64,000 nt of DNA, taken from positions 111,947-175,946 of the forward strand of contig NZ_PQGD01000014.1 in assembly GCF_002915575.1 (NCBI RefSeq), written 5' to 3'. Within the stretch, counting starts at the first letter, position 1, and the number at the start of each line of letters is the position of its first letter. Below the pieces are notes generated by a model, which made no database searches, was not told the DNA's origin, and saw only the letters and a list, made by a program, of their open reading frames with translations. This stretch comes from Superficieibacter electus. GTDB taxonomy: Bacteria; Pseudomonadota; Gammaproteobacteria; Enterobacterales; Enterobacteriaceae. Below, one piece after another: positions 10,298 through 19,251 of this stretch. Made by a program: the position numbers and the translations under genes.

Positions 10298-10325
10298 AAG
10301 CCCGACCCTGGTGTCGGGCTTTTTC
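10298..10325 (+). terminator. proP terminator
   Basis: AAAGCCCGAC-CCTGGT-GTCGGGCTTTTTC forms a perfect 10-bp stem with a T-run, 25 bases after the proP stop. Confidence 0.9.
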
Positions 10326-10392
10326 ATCTCTGTACAGCGTCACGTTCCGTATTGGCTATTATCAATTTTATTTGCGATGATAAAAGAAGATA

Positions 10393-10428
10393 AGTGGACA
10401 GACCACAAGTGGGCATTTGGTCAGTCCA
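10393..10428 (+). promoter_or_regulatory. Paired operator half-sites upstream of the GntR-type gene
   Basis: TGGACAGACCA (10394-10404) and TGGTCAGTCCA (10418-10428) form an inverted repeat with a single mismatch, about 30 bases before the regulator's start. The core TTGGTCAGTC recurs at the perfect inverted repeat at 11208-11257, and the form TTGGTC-N-GACCA is what FadR-subfamily regulators bind, so autoregulation is likely. Confidence 0.6.
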
Positions 10429-10455
10429 GAAGCAACGTCGAAGCGAGCATGAAAA

Positions 10456-11202
10456 ATGAGATTATATCAGGAGATAGGGCAACAACTACGCAATGCCATT
10501 CAGCAGGGCGCATACCGGGCGGGAGACAAGCTGCCGGCAGAACGCGATCTTGCCGCGCAGTTTAGCGTCAGCCGTAGTGTTGTGCGGGAAGCGCTGATTC
10601 TGCTTGAACTGGAGCAGTGCGTAGAAATTCGTAAAGGCTCCGGTGTTTATGTACTTCCTCCTGCCAGCGTCGTACCTGTCGTGGAGCCTGCCTCTGATAG
10701 TGTGACATGCGGTGTCTTTGAACTGCTCCAGGCGCGTCAGCTTCTGGAAAGTGAAATTGCCGGATTCGCAGCGCTTCAGGCGACCAGAAATGACATCGTT
10801 GAATTACGTAAAGCGGTCGAACTTGAGCGACAGCAGCTCTCATCGGGTACTATCGCTGACGATACCGATGAGCATTTCCATTACCTGGTGGCGATGGCGA
10901 CACAAAACGCCGCACTGGTCGCTATTGTGCAGGAAAGCTGGAAGCTACGTCAGCGCTCAGGCATGTGGCTGAACCATCACCAGGATACCAGTGATTTTAG
11001 TGCCCGTTGGGCATGGTTTGAGGACAGGATGCAAATCTTGCAGGCTATTCAGCATCGTGATGCCGTCGCTGCAAAACGGGCAATGTGGCAACATCTTGAA
11101 AACGTTAAGAATAAAATGCTAACTCAGGCAGACATTTCCGCTGCTGATTTTGATGGTTATTTGTTTACCTCTACCCCCATTGACAACAATACAACAAAAT
11201 AA
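10456..11202 (+). CDS. GntR family (FadR/UxuR-type) transcriptional regulator
   Basis: A 248-residue regulator. The N-terminal winged helix (residues 1-70) carries AGDKLPAERDLAAQFSVSR, and the C-terminal FCD domain carries the conserved Asp and His positions (DEHFHYLVAMATQN) that bind a metal and carboxylate effector in FadR-subfamily proteins such as UxuR, ExuR and LldR. It is followed by a perfect 13-bp inverted repeat and an apparent operon of three genes on the same strand, which it presumably controls. The effector is likely a sugar acid or organic acid, given the MHS-type transporter in the operon; this is inference. Confidence 0.9.
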   Translation: MRLYQEIGQQLRNAIQQGAYRAGDKLPAERDLAAQFSVSRSVVREALILLELEQCVEIRKGSGVYVLPPASVVPVVEPASDSVTCGVFELLQARQLLESEIAGFAALQATRNDIVELRKAVELERQQLSSGTIADDTDEHFHYLVAMATQNAALVAIVQESWKLRQRSGMWLNHHQDTSDFSARWAWFEDRMQILQAIQHRDAVAAKRAMWQHLENVKNKMLTQADISAADFDGYLFTSTPIDNNTTK

Positions 11203-11207
11203 ATGTT

Positions 11208-11257
11208 AAATTGGTCAGTCCTCTTTAGGGGTTTTTTATAACCTGACTGACCAATTT
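11208..11257 (+). promoter_or_regulatory. Perfect 13-bp inverted repeat, probable operator
   Basis: AAATTGGTCAGTC (11208-11220) and GACTGACCAATTT (11245-11257) are exact reverse complements separated by 24 bases. The half-site recurs upstream of the regulator gene. A 5-residue-scale promoter could sit in the GGGGTTTTTTATAA spacer. A looping operator for the downstream operon fits better than a terminator because of the long spacer, although the T-rich end leaves that possible. Confidence 0.65.
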
Positions 11258-11475
11258 TGTGTCGCGCTTCACACTCTTCGCCTTGCTGCCTTTACCATCG
11301 TCGAATATCTCTATTAAGCTCATTTTCTCACCTTCTGTTTTTACTGGTATTCAGGAGAGTCGTAAAATGCGCGAATAGTAGGGTGCTGCCAAAATTATTT
11401 CTTATTTATTTTCCTCTAACGAATTCGTTTTTCTCAACGAAGGGCGACCCTGTATTTATTATAAAAGAAGGGCCT

Positions 11476-12408
11476 ATGAACGATTATGCAATTTCTAAAT
11501 TTACCCCGCTCAAAAATATTATTACTTTCGATAATTTTAATTACGGCCATTGCGGCTGGTTAGATCTGCGACCTAATTTTGTGAAAGCAGATTTTGCGCC
11601 GCATTCAGAAGAGATCGATCTCATTCACTGGGGGCCAACTATGCTCTCCTCAGCCACCTTTCCGATGATGGGAACGCATGGTGCAATGAGCGGTAGCCGT
11701 TCTCTGAAGCTGACGACGCGGGCGAACAGCGCCCCTGCCGACCAGCCGCCCGCGCCGGGCAGTATGGGGCTGGCGATCAAGCGAATGGCGGTTCCCGGCA
11801 GCCTGCACTTATTGCAACTTGAAGCCTGGTTTACCTACACGCCAGAACCTTCCGTCGCCGGGATTGGCGATCGCGATGTACGCGCTTTTGGCTGCTTTAT
11901 TGATTTACAAAGCCAGCAAAATCGCTGGATGCCTGGGGTACGCTATGTCAACAGCGCCGACGGCGAGTACATCAGGCGCTGGCAATATTTCCGGGTTAAT
12001 GACGGTGTGGATCATCGTCGCTGGAACTACGGTCATGACGGCTGGCATAAAGTTGGTGTTGACAGCCAGTGGTATGGACAGCGTCAGGCCGATGGATCTG
12101 CCGACGGCTTCCAGTGGATTGAGGACGGGCATCAGGATCTGGTCGCTAATGAAGCCGATGACAAAATTAACTGGATGTATATGCGCTTAACCGTCGATGT
12201 ATCCCGCAGAGAATATGTGGAATTACAGTGCATGGATAAGATCATGGATTTACGCGGAAAACAACCGACGCTGGCTCCGGAATATAAGGGTATTACCGGA
12301 TTACTTAATCCCGTATTTTTTATTGAAACCGGCGCTAATCGACGCGTTTTTCTGTATCTGGATTCCGTTATTTTATCTACCGATGATTTTCTTAATCGTC
12401 AGGCGTAA
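11476..12408 (+). CDS. Unrecognised 310-residue protein of the GntR-linked operon
   Basis: I chose the ATG at 11476 because AAGGG lies 7 bases upstream; the frame is open further back but without a ribosome-binding site. The protein begins MNDYAISKFTPLKNIITFDN. It has no signal peptide or membrane segment and is rich in Trp, Tyr and His (HRRWNYGHDGWH, DKINWMYMRLTVD). Alternating hydrophobic stretches suggest a beta-sandwich of the sort used to bind or cleave carbohydrate, but I do not recognise the family. It is followed 10 bases later by a second small protein and then a transporter, so the three form an operon. A role in uptake or breakdown of a plant- or host-derived acidic compound is a guess. 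Confidence 0.8.
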   Translation: MNDYAISKFTPLKNIITFDNFNYGHCGWLDLRPNFVKADFAPHSEEIDLIHWGPTMLSSATFPMMGTHGAMSGSRSLKLTTRANSAPADQPPAPGSMGLAIKRMAVPGSLHLLQLEAWFTYTPEPSVAGIGDRDVRAFGCFIDLQSQQNRWMPGVRYVNSADGEYIRRWQYFRVNDGVDHRRWNYGHDGWHKVGVDSQWYGQRQADGSADGFQWIEDGHQDLVANEADDKINWMYMRLTVDVSRREYVELQCMDKIMDLRGKQPTLAPEYKGITGLLNPVFFIETGANRRVFLYLDSVILSTDDFLNRQA

Positions 12409-12418
12409 GGGGGAATAA

Positions 12419-12754
12419 ATGAAAGAATTTTATACTTCAGTCGTGGAGTTACGCCAGCCGATTAAAAATATCTTTTTAACGGAGCCTTATGAATGCGGCT
12501 GGGCAAACGAAGCGCTGTTCTTTTTGACCGTCCATCCTGAGATGGCTGACTTTGCGAAAATAGTGGTCAGACCAAAAATTTCTCCCGATGGCATCCACTG
12601 GATTGATGCACCCGCCGGGGCGACAAGCGTGGATAAACCGGGAACGATTGCCATTGCGCAATCGCACTTTGGCGGTTGGCTGTGCCTTGAGCTTTCGCTG
12701 GCAGGTGCAACGCAGTCTGCCTTGATCACATTACACCTGGCACTGAAGGGGTAA
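12419..12754 (+). CDS. Unrecognised 111-residue protein of the GntR-linked operon
   Basis: Starts ATGAAAGAATTTTATACTTC after GGGGGAATAA, 10 bases past the previous stop. The sequence (PYECGWANEALFFLTVHPEM, then KIVVRPKISPDGIHWIDAP, then GGWLCLELSLAG) alternates hydrophobic and polar residues like a small all-beta domain. There is no signal peptide. Three bases separate it from the transporter gene, so it is translationally close to both neighbours. Small beta-proteins in such operons can be binding or lid subunits of a larger enzyme; here that would be the 310-residue protein. Function unknown. Confidence 0.8.
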   Translation: MKEFYTSVVELRQPIKNIFLTEPYECGWANEALFFLTVHPEMADFAKIVVRPKISPDGIHWIDAPAGATSVDKPGTIAIAQSHFGGWLCLELSLAGATQSALITLHLALKG

Positions 12755-12757
12755 GCC

Positions 12758-14056
12758 ATGTCCAATCCAAAACGTTCGGCGCTGGCCTCCACCGTAGGTA
12801 CCGCCCTTGAATGGTATGATTTTGCGCTTTATGGCATGGCCAGTGCGCTGATTTTCCCTTACGTCTTTTTCCCGGAAATGAGCGGAGCCTATGGTATTCT
12901 CGCCTCGTTTGCCACCTTCGGCGTCGGCTTCTTCGCCCGACCTTTTGGCGGCCTAATCGTCGGCTCGCTCGGCGACAAACTGGGACGCCGGGGCATGCTG
13001 TTTTTCACCCTCGTCCTGATGGCAGTCTCAACCACGCTGATTGGACTGATTCCGGCGTACCATACCATTGGATTATGGGCACCGATTCTGTTGGTGATTT
13101 GCCGTCTGGGTCAGGGATTTGCAGCCGGCGGTGAGTACTCTGGCGCAGTATTACTTTCCGCAGAGCATGCCGGGAAAAAGAACCGTGGGCTGTTTGCCTC
13201 GATCCCCGGGGCAGGGAATGCGCTGGGATCAATTATTGCCAGCCTGGCGATCATCGCCGTCCAGCAGTTGCCGCGTGAAGAGATGATCAACTGGGGCTGG
13301 CGTATACCGTTTGTCGCCTCGTTCGTGATCGGCATTGTCGGTATCTGGATACGAACCGGCGTGGCCGAAAGCCCTGAGTTCAAAGCAGTCAAAGCCTCGG
13401 ATGTGCCAAAACGCCTGCCGCTGGTTGAAGTCTTCCTGCGTAAACCGCGTAACTTCATCGGTGCATTTTTGCTGAGCATTGGGCCCAACGTTACTTCTTA
13501 TCTCCCTTCCGCGTTTGCGCTGACCTACCTGGTCGCTCATGTCGGTGTGGATAAAAGTGTGGGCGTGATGGGCGTGATGATCTGCAATTTCATCAAGTTT
13601 ATTACCGTACCGGCGGCAGGCGCATTCAGTGATAAATTCGGTGCCAGAAAAGTCTTCCTGGCGGGGGCGGTAGGGCTGGGCGTGTTGATCGTGCCGTTTT
13701 TCCTGCTGCTTAATACCGGTGAGCAGGGACTGATCTGGCTGGGAATGTTCCTCATCTATTGTGCCTGTAACGATGCGATGCTGGGGGCGCAGGCGGCAAT
13801 GCTGTCCGAAGCCTTCCCCGCGCATATTCGCTACACCGGAATGGCAGGAAGCCGGGAACTGGCGGGCGCAGTGGCTGGCGGGACGTTGCCCTTTATCGCC
13901 GTGGCCCTGCAAAGCAGTGCTGGCGGAGCCTGGTGGCCCATCGCCTTTTACGCCATTGTACTGGCGGTGCTGGCAGCCGTAGGGGCATTGATGCTAAGTC
14001 ATGGCGATAGCAACCATGATGAGCACCGCCTGAAAGACGTCGTCCCGGGCCATTAG
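12758..14056 (+). CDS. MFS transporter, metabolite:H+ symporter (MHS) subfamily
   Basis: A 432-residue, 12-segment major facilitator of the ProP/ShiA/KgtP subfamily. It shows EWYDFALYG in TM1, the signature GDKLGRRG between TM2 and TM3, and GGEYSGA. It is related to ProP upstream but lacks ProP's C-terminal coiled coil, so it is not expected to be osmosensory. MHS transporters take up organic acids such as shikimate, citrate or alpha-ketoglutarate. As the last gene of the GntR-linked operon it probably imports the compound handled by the two unknown proteins. Substrate not determinable from sequence. Confidence 0.88.
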   Translation: MSNPKRSALASTVGTALEWYDFALYGMASALIFPYVFFPEMSGAYGILASFATFGVGFFARPFGGLIVGSLGDKLGRRGMLFFTLVLMAVSTTLIGLIPAYHTIGLWAPILLVICRLGQGFAAGGEYSGAVLLSAEHAGKKNRGLFASIPGAGNALGSIIASLAIIAVQQLPREEMINWGWRIPFVASFVIGIVGIWIRTGVAESPEFKAVKASDVPKRLPLVEVFLRKPRNFIGAFLLSIGPNVTSYLPSAFALTYLVAHVGVDKSVGVMGVMICNFIKFITVPAAGAFSDKFGARKVFLAGAVGLGVLIVPFFLLLNTGEQGLIWLGMFLIYCACNDAMLGAQAAMLSEAFPAHIRYTGMAGSRELAGAVAGGTLPFIAVALQSSAGGAWWPIAFYAIVLAVLAAVGALMLSHGDSNHDEHRLKDVVPGH

Positions 14057-14062
14057 CCGTAA

Positions 14063-14082
14063 ATGCCCGGCGTGCCGGGCAT
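14063..14082. terminator. Hairpin between convergent transporter and lapC genes
   Basis: ATGCCCGGC-GT-GCCGGGCAT is a perfect 9-bp stem lying in the 30 bases between the two convergent stop codons, positioned to end both transcripts. Neither side has a long T-run. Confidence 0.6.
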
Positions 14083-14086
14083 CTCC

Positions 14087-15442
14087 TTAACGCTCGCGAA
14101 AAGCTTCTGCGCGCGCGCGCAGGATCGGCTTCATCAGATAAGCAAGAATCGTTTTCTTACCGGTGATGATGTCCACCGAGGCGACCATGCCCGGAATGAT
14201 CAGCAGCGGCTTGCTGTCGCTGCCGAGGTGGTTTTTATCGGTGCGCAGACGGATCACATAGTAACTTTTACCGTCTTTATCGGTTACTGTATCGGGGCTT
14301 ATCTGTTCCAGTTTCCCTTCCAGCCCGCCGTAGATGGTGTAGTCGTAGGCGGTAAACTTCACGATCGCCCGCTGGCCCGGATGCAAAAACGCGATATCCT
14401 GCGGACGGATTTTCGTTTCAATCAGCAGCGTGTCGTCGAGCGGCACAATTTCAACCAGGTCGTTGCCTGGCTGGATCACCCCGCCAATCGTATTCACCAG
14501 CAGTTGCTGGACAATCCCTTTCACCGGTGAGGTCACCAGCGTGCGGTTAACCCGGTCTTCAATTGCCTTACCGGATGCCTCAATCTTGCTAAGATCGGTA
14601 CGCGCTTCATTTAACTGTGACAGTGCATCGCTGCGGTAGCGGCCCCGGGTTTCGGCGATTTTGCTCTGGATCTCTTTAATTGCCGCCTCTGCGCCGGGGA
14701 TCGAGAGGGTTACAGAGTCCAGTTGCCCACGCGTATCCACCTCAGAACGCTGGAGGCGCAGTACTTCTACTTTGGAAATCGCGCCTTTTGCCACCAGCGG
14801 TACCGACATAGAAATCTCCTGCTGGAGCAGGCGAAGACTGTTACGGAACTGTGCCTGCTTCGCCTTGAAGTCGAGCAGATCCTGTTTTTTCTGCACCAGT
14901 TGCTCGTTTAATCCGGCAATTTCGTCCTGAATACGCTTATTGACGCTGTTAAAGAGGTCAATTTCGCCCTGGGCAATGTCCGGTGCCTGTTTAACAATGT
15001 CTGGCGTGAGCGTCAGCGTCTGGCTATCGTTCAACTGCGCGTTAAGGCGCTGGATGCGTGCCTGCAACGACAGCCGATCCGCCTCGGTTTCCCCGGCGTT
15101 GGATTTAAAACGCGTATCGTCCAGACGCAGCAGTGGCGCGCCAGCCTGGACCACTTCTCCTTCATGCACAAACACCTGCGCTACTATCCCGCCCTCCAGG
15201 TTCTGCACTTTTTGCAGCCGGGAAGAGGGAATTGCGCGCCCGTCGCCGCGTGTTACTTCATCAATACTGGCGAGGGAGGCCCAGATAATCAGCGCCAGGA
15301 AGAAAGCGAAAATCGCCCACAGCGTAATGCGCACCACGCGAGGAGAGTCTTCAAGCAGCGCCTTATTCACTTCGCTGGTAGAGAACTGGCTCGCTTTTTT
15401 ATCGCCGGAGAGCCAGCCCAGCAGACGGTTAGCGATTCGCAT
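14087..15442 (-). CDS. lapC: Type I secretion membrane-fusion protein (LapC/HlyD family)
   Basis: A 451-residue HlyD-family adaptor. A cytoplasmic N-terminus is followed by a single membrane anchor at about residues 38-60, a lipoyl half (VQNLEGGIVAQVFVHEGEVV), a long alpha-helical hairpin (about residues 115-290), a second lipoyl half and a beta-barrel domain ending GMVASVDIITGKKTI. It would link the ABC transporter LapB to the outer-membrane channel LapE. Its start overlaps the 3' end of lapB by 14 bases, so the two are coupled. It ends convergent with the MHS transporter gene. The assignment to a Lap-type adhesin exporter comes from the linked LapD, LapG and LapA-like genes. Confidence 0.9.
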   Translation of the reverse strand: MRIANRLLGWLSGDKKASQFSTSEVNKALLEDSPRVVRITLWAIFAFFLALIIWASLASIDEVTRGDGRAIPSSRLQKVQNLEGGIVAQVFVHEGEVVQAGAPLLRLDDTRFKSNAGETEADRLSLQARIQRLNAQLNDSQTLTLTPDIVKQAPDIAQGEIDLFNSVNKRIQDEIAGLNEQLVQKKQDLLDFKAKQAQFRNSLRLLQQEISMSVPLVAKGAISKVEVLRLQRSEVDTRGQLDSVTLSIPGAEAAIKEIQSKIAETRGRYRSDALSQLNEARTDLSKIEASGKAIEDRVNRTLVTSPVKGIVQQLLVNTIGGVIQPGNDLVEIVPLDDTLLIETKIRPQDIAFLHPGQRAIVKFTAYDYTIYGGLEGKLEQISPDTVTDKDGKSYYVIRLRTDKNHLGSDSKPLLIIPGMVASVDIITGKKTILAYLMKPILRARAEAFRER

Positions 15443-17615
15443 GGATCTGTCCTTTTTTCAGCGCACTCATCACGCTCTCTTTCGGCCCGTCGGCAATGAT
15501 CTTACCGTTATCCAGAATAATCAGCCGGTCGACCAGCGACAGTAGGGACGCACGATGCGTCACCAACAGCAGCGTTTTTTGACTGACCACGGTCGCCAGC
15601 GCTTTCTTAATCAGATCCTCGCTGGTGTTATCCATTGAACTGGTCGGTTCGTCCATCAGCAGGACCGGCGGATCGAGCAGCAGCGCGCGGGCAAGCGTGA
15701 CCGCCTGACGCTGACCGCCGGAGAGATGCATCCCGCGCTCGCCCACCTGCATGCTGTAGCCAGACGGGTGACGACGGGCGAACTCATGTACGCCGCTAAT
15801 GTGTGCCGCGCGCAGCATCGTCTCTTCATCGACATAGTTTGCACCGAACAGCAGATTGTCACGCAGCGTACCGCTGAACAGATGCACATCCTGAGGGGCA
15901 TAACCGATGTTATGTCGCAGATCGTGAACGTCGATTTGCCGGGCGTCGATGCCGTCAATCAGTACGCTACCAGCATTCGGCTGATAAAAACCGAGCAACA
16001 GCTTTGCCAGTGAGCTTTTACCCGAACCGCTACGCCCGATAATCCCCACTTTTTCACCGGGCGTGATACTCAGCGACACATTGGTCAGCGCCGCATTCTG
16101 ATTGTCGGGATAGCTGAACGTCACATCGCGCAGTTCAATTGCGCCGGAGAGCGTTTCACGCTTTAACGGAACCTCAACCTGCTCGCTTTCCTGTTCCAGC
16201 GTCATCATCCGGTCGATAGTCACTTTAGTCATACTGGCGCGCTGGTAGCGGGTAACCAGGCTGCACAGATGACTCACCGGGATCAGGGCGCGGCGGGTCA
16301 GCAAATAGCAGGCAATCAGCCCACCCATGCTCAGGTTGCCGCTGATAATGATATACACCCCGGCGACCACGATACTCACACCGCACACCTGCTGAAGCCA
16401 GGTGGTAAAATTCACCGCCACATAAGAAAGCGACTTCACCCGCATCTCCAGCTTGCTGAGCTGGCCGATGATTTGCTCCCATTGATACTGGCGGTCGCTC
16501 TGCGCGTTGTTGATTTTAATAGCATCCAGCCCGCTCAGCGTTTCAATCAGCATCGCCTGGCGCTCATTGGCGAGTTTGTAGGTTTTTTCGATGGTGGCGA
16601 GCAGCGGACGCTGAATAGCCCAGTTCACCAGCAGCGCAACCGGGTAGGCCAGCAGCGGGATAAACACCAGCGGCCCGCCGATAAGGCCAATCACCAGCAG
16701 GATCAGCAGGGTAAAAGGCAGGTCAATCAGCGCGGTCAGCGTCAGCGAAGACAAAAAATCACGCAGCGACTGAAACTCCTGAAAATTCTGCGCAAAGCTG
16801 CCGACGCGCTTTGGCCGGGTTTTCATCTTCATTCCCAGCAGCCGCTCAAAAAGCGCCGCTGAGACAATAAGATCGGTCTTTTTCCCCGCCAGATCGAGGC
16901 AGATACTGCGCAATATCTTCAGAATAAAATCGAACACAAAAGCGATGGTAATACCGATCGCCAGTACCCACAGCGTGGCGGTAGCCTGATTAGGCACTAC
17001 GCGATCGTAGACGTTCATCACGAACAGAGGCGTCGACAGGGCGATGATATTAATAATAAAACTGGCGACCACGGCGTCCACATACAGAAAACGCGAGAGT
17101 TTTAGCGTATCGCGGAACCAGTTTTTAGTCCGTGGGATCGTGGCGGTCGGCTGGGTGTCGTACTCATGCTCCGGCTGGATAAAAATCGCCATACCAGCAT
17201 AGTTCTCTTCCAGCGTTTCGCGCGACACGCGGATTTCACCGCCTTCCGTTTCACTCGGCAGCAGACGCGCCTGGCCCTGGTCGTCCCAGCCAAGCAGCAC
17301 AGCAGCGCGGTCCTGGTTGAGCAGTACAATCGCCGGTAAGGCAAAGGAGGTGATATTCTTTAGCGGTTGCTGGATAGCTCTGGCTTTTAGTCCGGCACGT
17401 TGTGCGGCGCGGGGAAAGGTGCTCAGTGTCAGGGTATGTGCTGACAGCGGCAGCCCGGCAGTGAGTATCGTTCGCGTCGTCATAACGCCGTGCAGCTTGC
17501 ACATTATCAGCAAGCAATCTAACAGCGGATCGTCATGATGCTGTCGTGGGTCATTTTTTATAACATTATCGACAGGAGCGTCTGAGCTCTGCGGGATATC
17601 GGTGTAAGCAACCAT
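15429..17615 (-). CDS. lapB: Type I secretion ABC transporter (LapB family)
   Basis: A 728-residue exporter. The N-terminal domain (about residues 25-150) is a C39-like domain that lacks an obvious catalytic triad, as in the LapB/HlyB class that does not cleave its cargo. A membrane domain follows (about 165-440), then an ATPase domain with Walker A GRSGSGKSS, signature LSGGQ, Walker B LLMDEPTSS and the switch His of VTHR. It energises export of the adhesin at 19252-21582. It sits between lapE and lapC in the same direction and overlaps lapC by 14 bases. The start at 17615 has AAGGTCAGG upstream and was taken as the first ATG of the frame. Confidence 0.92.
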   Translation of the reverse strand: MVAYTDIPQSSDAPVDNVIKNDPRQHHDDPLLDCLLIMCKLHGVMTTRTILTAGLPLSAHTLTLSTFPRAAQRAGLKARAIQQPLKNITSFALPAIVLLNQDRAAVLLGWDDQGQARLLPSETEGGEIRVSRETLEENYAGMAIFIQPEHEYDTQPTATIPRTKNWFRDTLKLSRFLYVDAVVASFIINIIALSTPLFVMNVYDRVVPNQATATLWVLAIGITIAFVFDFILKILRSICLDLAGKKTDLIVSAALFERLLGMKMKTRPKRVGSFAQNFQEFQSLRDFLSSLTLTALIDLPFTLLILLVIGLIGGPLVFIPLLAYPVALLVNWAIQRPLLATIEKTYKLANERQAMLIETLSGLDAIKINNAQSDRQYQWEQIIGQLSKLEMRVKSLSYVAVNFTTWLQQVCGVSIVVAGVYIIISGNLSMGGLIACYLLTRRALIPVSHLCSLVTRYQRASMTKVTIDRMMTLEQESEQVEVPLKRETLSGAIELRDVTFSYPDNQNAALTNVSLSITPGEKVGIIGRSGSGKSSLAKLLLGFYQPNAGSVLIDGIDARQIDVHDLRHNIGYAPQDVHLFSGTLRDNLLFGANYVDEETMLRAAHISGVHEFARRHPSGYSMQVGERGMHLSGGQRQAVTLARALLLDPPVLLMDEPTSSMDNTSEDLIKKALATVVSQKTLLLVTHRASLLSLVDRLIILDNGKIIADGPKESVMSALKKGQIHANR

Positions 17616-17723
17616 AACCTGACCTTCATTGCCGTTGGCGAACCCAACGCAGGCATACGTAAAAACGGGTTATTTCCGCAGCCAGTACGTGAAATAACCC
17701 ATCAGATCTTATTAATATAAAAT

Positions 17724-19076
17724 TTATTTAAGTTCCGGTAACTCGTTTTTTGATGTCTGCATATCATCCAGAGGTTGCGCAGCTGATGGTGGCTGGATGT
17801 TTAATGTTTTCAGCAATAAGCCGGTCCGCGCGCTAATACGATAGGTATTAAACATCTCGGTAAACTGCAACTCGACGTAGCGCCGCTGGGCGGTAAACAC
17901 TTCATTCTCACTGTCCAGCATATCCAGCAGGGTACGATCGCCAAGGCTGAACTGCTCCTGATAAGCAGTACGCACGGTCATACTGCGATCCGCATACTCT
18001 TTGGCAATTGGCACCTGTTTTTCCGCGTTTTGCAGGGCGTTCCACGACAGGCGCAGCTCTTCATTCAGCTGGCGCAGGGCGTTATTGCGAACATCCTCCG
18101 CCTCTTTCATTTTGTAGGCGTAGGAGGTGAGGGTAGCCTTATCGCTGCCGCCGTTATACAGGTTGTAGCGCATCCGCACCATAGCCTGCCACTCCTGGCT
18201 ATGGCCACGTGTACCGTCAATGTTGTTATCCATTGTCCTGCCCACTTCCATATTCACGTTGGGGTAAAACCGTGACTTTTGCGCTTCATACTGCTGATGT
18301 GTTGCCTCAACATCTGCCGCGGCCTGTTTTAACAATGGGCTGTTTTCCAGCATATCACGTTTGGCCTCCTCAAGTGAGGCAGGGACCGGGAACTTCACCG
18401 GCATCGTCAGATCCACCGGTTCGCTTCCGGTAACGCTCTGGTAATTTGCTTTTGCATCTTCCAGATTGGTTTGCTCGGTCAGCAAATTGTTGCGAGCCTG
18501 CGCCAGACGCGCTTCGGCCTGCTCATAGTCTGCCTGCCGACCTACACCCTGCTCGGTACGCAGCCGAATTTGATCGAACACGCGTTCGTGATTTTTCAGG
18601 TTCTCTTCTGCCAGTGACACCATTTTTTGCCGCATCAGTACGCCAATATAGGTCTGAACGGCTGACAGGGCGGTATTTTCACTGGTGTTTAACACCGTCC
18701 AGGCACGTGAATTCACTGTCGCCTTCTGGCGCGCAACCTCGCTGGTGGTCGCAAAACCATTAAACAGATTCTGGGTTAAATTAATGCTGGATTCGCTGCG
18801 ATGCAGATCGCGCAGATGATCGCCTTCCGCACGCGTGGTGGCGTTATCCGTTTGCTCCCAGCCGGTTCCCGCCTGAAGATCCAGCGACGGAAGATAACCG
18901 CCCTGCGCCGAACGCAGATCCTGATCTGCTGAGTACCGGCTGTTAGACGATGAACTGACTTCCGGATGCCAGGTCAGAGTATCTTTGATGGCTTTTTCGA
19001 GCGTGGTGGCCTGTGCCGCGCCCAGCGTCAGCAGCGACAGAGAGATCCCTGATAATAATTGGCTGCGATGTTTCAT
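17724..19076 (-). CDS. lapE: TolC-family outer-membrane channel of the type I system (LapE)
   Basis: A 450-residue protein with a signal peptide (MKHRSQLLSGISLSLLTLGA, cleavage after AQA) and two OEP repeats. Typical features include the N-terminal LEKAIKDTLTWHPEV and the DLRSAQGGYLPSLD segment. The ATG at 19076 is preceded by AAGGA and beats an in-frame ATG 8 codons upstream. It provides the outer-membrane tunnel for LapBC. In Lap systems this channel also holds the adhesin's retention module at the surface until LapG cuts it. A dedicated channel encoded beside lapB and lapC implies independence from the housekeeping TolC. Confidence 0.9.
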   Translation of the reverse strand: MKHRSQLLSGISLSLLTLGAAQATTLEKAIKDTLTWHPEVSSSSNSRYSADQDLRSAQGGYLPSLDLQAGTGWEQTDNATTRAEGDHLRDLHRSESSINLTQNLFNGFATTSEVARQKATVNSRAWTVLNTSENTALSAVQTYIGVLMRQKMVSLAEENLKNHERVFDQIRLRTEQGVGRQADYEQAEARLAQARNNLLTEQTNLEDAKANYQSVTGSEPVDLTMPVKFPVPASLEEAKRDMLENSPLLKQAAADVEATHQQYEAQKSRFYPNVNMEVGRTMDNNIDGTRGHSQEWQAMVRMRYNLYNGGSDKATLTSYAYKMKEAEDVRNNALRQLNEELRLSWNALQNAEKQVPIAKEYADRSMTVRTAYQEQFSLGDRTLLDMLDSENEVFTAQRRYVELQFTEMFNTYRISARTGLLLKTLNIQPPSAAQPLDDMQTSKNELPELK

Positions 19077-19210
19077 AGGTCGTCCTTTTCTTACGATCAC
19101 GTCTCTGCTGTTAGCCTGCGCCCATCAGAGAGGATGTCTTCAGATAATTAACTTTTCATTCCCCGTTTGCATAAAACGGGGCGGTTCATGCCCTGGATCT
19201 AACATGAATG

Positions 19211-19242
19211 CCGTTATCCTCCCCGGGCGAGCAGGATAACGG
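19211..19242 (-). terminator. Strong hairpin between the adhesin gene and lapE
   Basis: CCGTTATCCT and AGGATAACGG form a perfect 10-bp stem around a 12-base loop, just after the adhesin stop. No T-run follows on the minus strand, so it may be a processing or attenuation hairpin that lowers lapEBC relative to the adhesin rather than a full terminator. Confidence 0.5.
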
Positions 19243-19251
19243 CGGATGCGA

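Noticed and set aside
11208-11257. Simple terminator for the GntR gene
   Set aside because: The loop is 24 bases and the arm sequence recurs upstream of the regulator, which fits operators better. Termination remains possible.
16269-16862. 197-codon Gln/His-rich plus-strand frame opposite lapB
   Set aside because: Antisense shadow of a confidently identified ABC transporter gene, with no ribosome-binding site.
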